Origin: Pseudomonas serbica | Lineage (GTDB): Bacteria; Pseudomonadota; Gammaproteobacteria; Pseudomonadales; Pseudomonadaceae | Assembly (NCBI RefSeq): GCF_028823535.1 | Contig: NZ_JAQIYM010000024.1 | Location: 1-58,714 of the forward strand | DNA: 58,714 nt | Direction: 5' to 3' | Shown: positions 53,538 to 58,714 of the stretch, one piece after another | Numbering within the stretch: position 1 is the stretch's first letter | How the letters are laid out: each line of letters starts with the position of its first letter | Program-made: the position numbers and the translations under genes | The notes under the pieces: model-generated | Seen by the model: the letters and a program-made list of their open reading frames with translations, nothing else | Database searches by the model: none | What the model was told of the DNA's origin: nothing

Positions 53538-54358
53538 GGCGCGATACCCGAGACCCGGCCACCCGCCCTCGCCTGTTGCTCAGCCTGCTGGCGATCGCCC
53601 TGTTGTGGCCTGGCATTCATTTCAGTGAACTGGACCTGGGCGTGCTCCTGGCCAGTGACAGCCAGAGTGAAATAGGCCGCTTCGTCTCCGCTTTCTGGCC
53701 CCCTGCCCATGACCGGACGTTCCTCGAACTGCTGTGGCAAGCCACCTTGCAGACCCTGGCCATCGCCACGGCCGGAATGGCACTCGCGTTACTGCTGGCT
53801 GTCCCTGCCAGCCTGCTCGCCAGCCGCGCACTCTCGCTGTCCGCCGCTTACCGGGCCGGGCAACCGGGTTACTGGGGCCAGTTGCTGCGCTGGCCGGTGC
53901 GCAGTGTGCTGATCTTCCTGCGCAGCGTTCCGGAAATCGTATGGGCCTTGCTGTTCGTGCGCGCCGTCGGGTTAGGCCCGACGGCAGGAGTGCTGGCGAT
54001 TGCCATCACTTACAGCGGCATGCTGGGCAAGGTCTACGCGGAAATATTCGAGTCGGTTGACCAGCGCCCCGCCCACGCCTTGCTGCAAACCGGCAGCGGT
54101 CGGCTGGCGGCGTTCAGTTATGGAATATTGCCCAACGTTGCACCGGAGCTGATTTCGTACACGGTGTACCGCTGGGAATGCGCGATTCGCGCCTCGGTGG
54201 TGATGGGCTTCGTCGGCGCCGGTGGGCTCGGCCAGCAGATGGATTTGTCACTGCGCATGTTCGCCGGCGGTGAAGTGGCCAGCCTGCTGCTGACGTTTCT
54301 TGTTCTGGTGTTGTTCGCCGACCAGCTCAGTCGCCTGCTGCGTGGGAGGCTGGCATGA
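53531..54358 (+). CDS. PhnE-like ABC permease 1
   Basis: A 275-aa permease overlapping the ATPase end by 7 bases. It has about six helices, PEIVWALLFVRAVGLGPTAG in the centre and the conserved GFVGAGGLGQQMDLSLRMF near the end. It is homologous to the next gene, and the pair probably forms a heterodimer. Confidence 0.9.
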   Translation: MLRRDTRDPATRPRLLLSLLAIALLWPGIHFSELDLGVLLASDSQSEIGRFVSAFWPPAHDRTFLELLWQATLQTLAIATAGMALALLLAVPASLLASRALSLSAAYRAGQPGYWGQLLRWPVRSVLIFLRSVPEIVWALLFVRAVGLGPTAGVLAIAITYSGMLGKVYAEIFESVDQRPAHALLQTGSGRLAAFSYGILPNVAPELISYTVYRWECAIRASVVMGFVGAGGLGQQMDLSLRMFAGGEVASLLLTFLVLVLFADQLSRLLRGRLA

Positions 54359-55122
54359 ATCGCCTGATCAACCTGCTGCTGGTTGGCGGTATCGGCGCGG
54401 CGGTGATCGCTTCGTTCATCTACCTGGGTATTGATCTGGGCGAACTGGGTGACAGCGGCAACCTGGCACAGATGGGCGCCTACGCACAGCGTTTCCTGAG
54501 CCCGGACCTGAGCGCCGCGCATCTGCAAGCCATTGGTCATGGCGCTGTGGAAACCCTTGCCATGTCGGCCCTCGGCACCTTGCTTGCCGCCGTGCTCGGT
54601 TTGCTGCTGGCATTGCCCGCAGCCGGACGCTTCGGCTGGACGCTGCAAAATATTTCCCGCCTGGTGCTCAATGCCCTGCGCGCGATTCCAGAACTGGTGT
54701 GGGCCGCGCTGATGGTGCTGGCCGCCGGGCTCGGCCCGAACGCCGGCACCCTGGCACTGGCACTGCATACCACCGGCGTGCTTGGTCGGTTGTTCGCCGA
54801 AGCACTGGAAAACACCCCGCCGGAACCGGCCGACGCCATCCGGCTGCAAGGCGGTAACGCCGTGTGGGCGTTCTGCTACGGCACCCTGCCCAATCTCGTG
54901 CCGCAACTGTTGGCCTACATTCTGTACCGCTGGGAGAACAACATCCGCATGGCCAGCGTGCTGGGTTTCGTCGGTGCCGGCGGCCTGGGTCAAATGCTCT
55001 ATGTCAGCCTCAGCCTGTTTCAGGAAGCGCAAGCCAGCACGGTCATTCTGGCGATGCTGGTGTTGGTGTTTGCCGTCGATACGCTGAGCAGCTGGAGTCG
55101 CCAGCGTTGGGTGAAGGCCTGA
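54355..55122 (+). CDS. PhnE-like ABC permease 2
   Basis: A 255-aa permease coupled by ATGA to permease 1. Family motifs are PELVWAALMVLAAGLGPNAG and GFVGAGGLGQMLYVSLSLF. A large open frame on the opposite strand (54118-55155) is a codon-bias shadow. The operon ends with a hairpin 32 bases after the stop. Confidence 0.9.
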   Translation: MNRLINLLLVGGIGAAVIASFIYLGIDLGELGDSGNLAQMGAYAQRFLSPDLSAAHLQAIGHGAVETLAMSALGTLLAAVLGLLLALPAAGRFGWTLQNISRLVLNALRAIPELVWAALMVLAAGLGPNAGTLALALHTTGVLGRLFAEALENTPPEPADAIRLQGGNAVWAFCYGTLPNLVPQLLAYILYRWENNIRMASVLGFVGAGGLGQMLYVSLSLFQEAQASTVILAMLVLVFAVDTLSSWSRQRWVKA

Positions 55123-55153
55123 GATCGCGCCAATGGCAATCAGGCAGACAAAC

Positions 55154-55177
55154 AAATGCCCCGAAGTCGGGGCATTT
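55154..55177 (+). terminator. Terminator-like hairpin after the ABC operon
   Basis: AAATGCCCCGA and TCGGGGCATTT form an 11-bp perfect stem with a 2-base gap, followed by only a short T-rich stretch. It lies 32 bases after the permease stop. Confidence 0.75.
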
Positions 55178-55687
55178 GATCTTGGCTAGCTGCATATGTT
55201 CAGCTGCACAAGGCAGGCTTCAAAGAGCCAAGTAGGTGGCCAGCGCTGGTCTCTGGCTTACGAGGTTTATCAGGACTCTCACAGCAACAGCAATAAGCGC
55301 TGTCCTGCTTCACACGGCATAAGGGCTGGATCTCAGCGCGGAGATCTTTCTAACCGTGTACCCTTCGGAGCGCGCCCCACGCGTCCTCGCTATCCGCTTG
55401 CGCATCAGTCTGCGTTTTCACCTACAACTTCAGATTAGCAAAACGCCCAGGGCGTGGCCTGGAATTTTTAGATCGATTTGGTCCTGTAGGTGCTGGCTTG
55501 ATGGCGAAGGTGATCTGACGGACGCCTTCGCTGCGCTGCGGCGACCCGACAAGCCAGCTCCTTACAACGTTCTGCGCACGACCATCGATCTCATCCAACG
55601 AGCTGTGTATTTGCCGATTATGCTGCAATAACGCAGCACTTGTTCAAAACGGCCTTGGGCAAGGCCACTGTTCACTGGCGTTTGAGT
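55178..55687. other. Non-coding region between the ABC operon and the PAS gene
   Basis: About 510 bases without a supported gene. Open frames here (55196-55438 and others) have unlikely codon use and no ribosome site. The first 270 bases look neither coding nor clearly structured. A degenerate REP pair lies at 55483-55567 and the sigma-54 promoter of the next operon just beyond. Confidence 0.5.
55483..55567. repeat. Degenerate REP pair
   Basis: CCTGTAGGTGCTGGCTTGAT near 55483 and AAGCCAGCTCCTTACAAC at 55550-55567 are diverged, opposite copies of the tgtaggagctggctt family. Several mismatches and an insertion show that it is decaying. Confidence 0.65.
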
Positions 55688-55703
55688 TGGCATGCGATAT
55701 GCC
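55688..55703 (+). promoter_or_regulatory. Sigma-54 (-24/-12) promoter of the PAS/activator operon
   Basis: TGGCATG-CGAT-ATGCC, written with its leading T, keeps the invariant GG and GC with exactly 10 bases between and matches most of the TGGCACG-N4-TTGCA consensus. The expected transcript would begin about 55 bases before the PAS gene start. Confidence 0.65.
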
Positions 55704-55766
55704 CCTACCAAACTGCCCTGGCCCTGTGTGCCCAGGTCCCATTAGCCGAATCGAGCCGATCCACGC

Positions 55767-56897
55767 ATGGATATCCTGAATTTGCTGGTCAACAAAGCCC
55801 AGCCCCTGACCAGTACCGTCGGCGCCGACGGACAACTGCTCAGCTTGTCGTCCAGCCTGAGCGACCAATTGGGCTATGCGCCCGAAGAACTGCTCAATCA
55901 ACGGATCGAACGGGTATTGAGCGTCGAGTCGCTACGCACGGTGCAGGCACTGTTTGCCAACCCGCCCGCCGATGAACTGATCCACAGCCTCGAACTGACC
56001 CTGATTCGCCACAACGGTGGGCTGCTGCATGTGATTGCCAACGGTGTGCTGGAGTGGCGAAACGTACAGCCGGCACGCCTGCACCTGTTGAAAATTCCCC
56101 TCGGTACGCTGGGGCACCGGCTGCGCGAAATGCACAACGCCAATGAAGTGATGAGCCAGATGCTGCAGAGCGCCAAGGTCGCCTACTGGTGCATCGAATT
56201 CGCCGAGGCAGTGGACATCAACCATGCCCCGGATGAGATCGTGCGCCAGGTGTTCGAAAACGACTCCCACTGGCGCCTGTGCAATCGTGCCATGGCCGAG
56301 GTGTATGAGATGCCGTCGGATGTCGACTTCAACCAGCAACCGGTGCGCCTGTACTGGCCGCGTAGCCCGGCCAACGAAGAGTTTGTGCGGCGCCTGATCG
56401 AATCCGGGTTTCACGTCGACGGCGCACTGTCGGTGGATCGTCGCCACGATGGCTCGCCGGCCTACGTGGAAAACGACGTCAGGGCCACCATCGTCAATGG
56501 CCAACTGTTGCGCATGTGGGGCAGCATTCGTGATGTCAGCCAGGAGTTGCGCATGCAGCACGATGCCGAGCAACGCATCGATGCCTTGCGCCGAGTCTTC
56601 GACGCCGTGCCCGACGCGGTGCTGGTGATTGATGAGCACCAGCAACCACAATGGCGCAACGCAGCCTTCGAAGACACTTTCGGCATCACCCATGGCGCCG
56701 GCATCGCCCGTTTGCTGTTGGACACTGCCTTACCCGAACGTACCTGGCACAACCTGCCCCTGCCGGACCTGAACGGGCGCGACCTGAACTTCAACGTGCA
56801 TTGCTCGCGCATCCTGATTCGTGAAGGCGTGGCCTGGCGCGTGGCGGTGTTTCGTGAAAGCCAGGGCATTCGTACCCCCCAAGAGTTGCACCCATGA
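55767..56897 (+). CDS. Multi-PAS sensor protein without output domain
   Basis: A 376-aa soluble protein with no signal peptide. A PAS-like N-terminus (TVGADGQLLSLSSSLSDQLG, then PEELLNQRIERVL), a central PAS-type part (MLQSAKVAYWCIEFAEAV ... LCNRAMAEVYEMP) and a C-terminal PAS (VFDAVPDAVLVIDEHQQPQW) follow in order. There is no kinase, GGDEF or DNA-binding domain. It is coupled by 4 bases to a sigma-54 activator gene, so it most likely senses a ligand or redox signal and modulates that partner by contact. Confidence 0.82.
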   Translation: MDILNLLVNKAQPLTSTVGADGQLLSLSSSLSDQLGYAPEELLNQRIERVLSVESLRTVQALFANPPADELIHSLELTLIRHNGGLLHVIANGVLEWRNVQPARLHLLKIPLGTLGHRLREMHNANEVMSQMLQSAKVAYWCIEFAEAVDINHAPDEIVRQVFENDSHWRLCNRAMAEVYEMPSDVDFNQQPVRLYWPRSPANEEFVRRLIESGFHVDGALSVDRRHDGSPAYVENDVRATIVNGQLLRMWGSIRDVSQELRMQHDAEQRIDALRRVFDAVPDAVLVIDEHQQPQWRNAAFEDTFGITHGAGIARLLLDTALPERTWHNLPLPDLNGRDLNFNVHCSRILIREGVAWRVAVFRESQGIRTPQELHP

Positions 56898-58321
56898 AAG
56901 ACTCCAACCTGCCACCCACCTTGCAGATGGGCATGCGCTCTTCGGTCAATGTCAGCAGCGAAGTGCTGGGCGCCTTGCTGGAAACGCCCGCCTTGCATGC
57001 CTTGCTCGACAGCTTCAGCGAAGCGCTGATCATCACCGACGGTGAAGGCCGGCTGCGTTTCATCAACCTGGCCGCCGAGCGCGTCAACCGGCTGTCGAAA
57101 CAGCAGGCCGTGGGCTTGTCGGAGAGTGATTTTTTCCAGCGGTCGGCGTTGAACTACGACGACTTCCTGGCGGCGCTGAACCGCGGTGGCAACAGTGCGT
57201 TGACCCGTTCCCGGGAAGGCCGGGTGCTACTCAGCAGCACCCACGCGATCCCCACCGGCGCCTACGAAAAACCGTTCAGGATGCTCACCCAGAAAGACTT
57301 CGACGCCAGCCAGCCGCAGCGCCGCGCATCGCTCAACACCCGGCCGCTGGAGCCACAAGGCCTGCGCGATCCCCAAGACAATGCCCTGCACCTTTCGCCG
57401 CAGCTGTCGAGCATCGCCGACACCGGTGTGCGTGCTTTCCGCCGGCGTGCGCGCCTGTTGTTGCTGGGTGAGCCGGGGGTCGGCAAGACCGCCATCGCCC
57501 GGCACATCCATCGGGCGGCCGGTTGGGGCGATCGGCCGTTCATCCACGTCAATTGCGGGAGCATCCCGGAAAGCCTGTTCGAGTCCGAGATGTTCGGCTA
57601 CGAGCGCGGCGCCTTTACCGGTGCGCTGCAGGGCGGCAAGCAGGGCTATATCGAAGCGGCGTCGGGCGGCACCTTGTTCCTCGACGAGATCGGTGAGATC
57701 CCGCTGCATGTACAAGCCAAGCTGCTGAAATTTCTCGAAGACAGCACCATCCAATCGGTCGGCTCGCCCCTGAGCAAAACCGTGCAGGTCCAGGTCATCG
57801 CCGCCACCAACAAGGACTTGCGTCACCTGGTGGACATGGGTGAGTTTCGCGCCGACCTTTACTACCGTCTCGCTGTGCTGCCGGTGGAGATACCGCCGCT
57901 GCGCCAGCACCGCGATGACTTGCCGTTCCTCATCGACATCCTGCTCAGCCGTATCAATGGCGATCGCGTACCGTCCCTGAGCCTGTCCGCCGGCGTTCGC
58001 AAGCGCCTGATGAGCTATGACTTCCCCGGCAACATTCGCGAGCTGGTGAACATTTTCGAACGTTTGGCCGTGCTCGCCGACGATGAAGCGCAGGAGCATC
58101 ATTTGCCGGCTGAACTTCTGGAACCGGTGCGCGCCCGGGCCACCTCGGTCGTGCAGGATCAAGCACCGCAAGAATCGGAGCAGAACCTCAAGCTGCAGGT
58201 TCAGCATTTCGAACGCCAGGTCATCCTCCGCGCCGTGCACCTGTGCGGGAGCAAGCGCAAGGCTGCGCAGCATCTGGGCATTGATATCGGCACGCTGATT
58301 CGCAAGTTGCAGCGCGATTGA
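56894..58321 (+). CDS. Sigma-54-dependent activator with PAS and Fis-type DNA-binding domains
   Basis: A 475-aa enhancer-binding protein. A PAS domain (SFSEALIITDGEGRLRFINL) is followed by the AAA+ domain with Walker A GEPGVGKTAI, the sigma-54-contacting loop GAFTGA, Walker B GGTLFLDEIGEIP and the FRADLYYRLAVLPVEIPPLR sensor region. A Fis-type helix-turn-helix (GSKRKAAQHLGIDIGTLIRK) ends it. It has no receiver, so control comes through its PAS domain and probably its coupled partner. The operon itself has a sigma-54 promoter, suggesting autoregulation; the upstream ABC operon is one possible target. Confidence 0.92.
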   Translation: MKDSNLPPTLQMGMRSSVNVSSEVLGALLETPALHALLDSFSEALIITDGEGRLRFINLAAERVNRLSKQQAVGLSESDFFQRSALNYDDFLAALNRGGNSALTRSREGRVLLSSTHAIPTGAYEKPFRMLTQKDFDASQPQRRASLNTRPLEPQGLRDPQDNALHLSPQLSSIADTGVRAFRRRARLLLLGEPGVGKTAIARHIHRAAGWGDRPFIHVNCGSIPESLFESEMFGYERGAFTGALQGGKQGYIEAASGGTLFLDEIGEIPLHVQAKLLKFLEDSTIQSVGSPLSKTVQVQVIAATNKDLRHLVDMGEFRADLYYRLAVLPVEIPPLRQHRDDLPFLIDILLSRINGDRVPSLSLSAGVRKRLMSYDFPGNIRELVNIFERLAVLADDEAQEHHLPAELLEPVRARATSVVQDQAPQESEQNLKLQVQHFERQVILRAVHLCGSKRKAAQHLGIDIGTLIRKLQRD

Positions 58322-58605
58322 TTGCAGGGTGCGGGCGTGGCGACCCTGTTTTTTTGGCGTACATATCCATTCCTGCGGTAACGGCCACTTATGGTTTCGC
58401 TTTTACAGCGAGTCACTTGGAAAAGCCCCAAGTAACCAACCGCTCTTGCCCCTGGCGTTCGGTGCCTCGCGCCGGCCTCTCGAGGTGGCAAGAAAATCAA
58501 AAGCCAAAGCGAGGCGGCCGGAATAATTAGGCCAGTTCAGCTTGCCGGCGATGATCGTCAACAATGACGCTGGGAGCCTGACACACCGCGGTGCTCTCAG
58601 GTTTT
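58322..58605. repeat. Non-coding repeat-like module at the right end
   Basis: No gene is supported. The stretch GTCACTTGGAAAAGCCCCAA near 58411-58430, followed by GTAACCAACCGCTCTTGCCCC, resembles a sequence I know as recurring between genes in Pseudomonas genomes (a relic-like 'aagtaacc' module that often sits with REP and hexamer tracts). Copy number cannot be checked here. Confidence 0.45.
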
Positions 58606-58630
58606 TCGCGAGCAGGCTCGCTCCCACAGG
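58606..58630 (-). repeat. Solitary REP sequence
   Basis: TCGCGAGCAGGCTCGCTCCC followed by ACAGG is one REP unit without the mirrored partner in the window; a partner may lie beyond the hexamer tract or be lost. Confidence 0.75.
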
Positions 58631-58637
58631 TATTAGC

Positions 58638-58704
58638 TTGGCTCTGGCTCTGGCTCTGGCTCTGGCTTTGCTTTGGCTTTGGCTTTGGCTTTGGCTTTTG
58701 CTCT
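58638..58704. repeat. Hexanucleotide tandem repeat (GGCTCT)n-(GGCTTT)n
   Basis: About four TGGCTC units are followed by about five TTTGGC units with one irregular unit between. The tract is non-coding here. Such slippage-prone hexamers vary between strains. Confidence 0.85.
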
Positions 58705-58714
58705 TGATCTACCC

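Noticed and set aside
54118..55155. 345-aa minus-strand open frame opposite the second permease
   Set aside because: It is the codon-bias shadow of the permease gene; no ribosome site and Gln/His/Gly-rich low-complexity translation.
55196..55438. 80-aa plus-strand ORF after the ABC operon
   Set aside because: Start has no ribosome site, composition is Ser/Arg-rich and unlike neighbours; treated as non-coding.

Overview
The window reads as chromosomal DNA of a Pseudomonas of the fluorescens lineage. The evidence is GC-rich coding sequence, tight ATGA-coupled operons, several copies of the 'gtgggagcgggcttgctcgcg' REP/REPIN family, a putrescine (Puu/Pot) locus and a Pseudomonas-type type VI secretion (T6SS) cluster. 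No rRNA, tRNA, integrase, insertion sequence or CRISPR array was seen.

Region 1 (1-19013, minus strand) is one long T6SS operon, transcribed right to left: tssB, tssC, tssK, tssL, an OmpA-domain protein, hcp, tssH (clpV), vgrG, a putative effector, two tandem FGE/SUMF1-like lipoproteins (predicted immunity proteins), a small degenerate ORF, a membrane protein and a TssM-like protein cut by the window edge. The other core genes (tssA, E, F, G, J) are not here and presumably lie beyond base 1. The effector/immunity block is AT-rich and joins the GC-rich core inside vgrG, which ends in a transthyretin-like adaptor.

Region 2 (19495-25770) looks like an uncharacterised nitrogen-compound catabolic locus: flavin monooxygenase, RidA, DUF1028, M20 deacylase, a LysR regulator and an NCS1 permease. 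Region 3 (25945-29309) holds an unrecognised 245-aa protein, a winged-helix regulator, two small proteins and an XRE-cupin regulator.

Region 4 (28761-39722) is a gamma-glutamylputrescine pathway (puuB, puuC, puuA, puuD, plus a PuuR-like regulator) followed by the polyamine ABC operon potG-potH-potI-potF. REPINs sit in its intergenic gaps, including one between puuA and puuC.

Region 5 (39730-42654) contains ThpR, small conserved proteins and a lipoprotein. Region 6 (42626-48273, minus) is a compact five-gene operon for an apparently undescribed exopolysaccharide. It encodes a REC-like/zinc-ribbon/degenerate-GGDEF protein, a processive GT2 synthase, an exported protein, an HlyD-like membrane protein and a sugar-nucleotide epimerase. 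The regulator has lost the GGDEF signature but keeps an RxxD I-site, like the c-di-GMP receptor PelD.

Region 7 (48769-51514) has a divergent LysR/MFS pair, the MFS apparently carrying an internal deletion, and a periplasmic cupin. Region 8 (51770-58321) has a PhnDCEE-type ABC operon followed by a PAS protein and a sigma-54 activator behind a good sigma-54 promoter. The window ends in a non-coding repeat module with a REP and a hexanucleotide tract.
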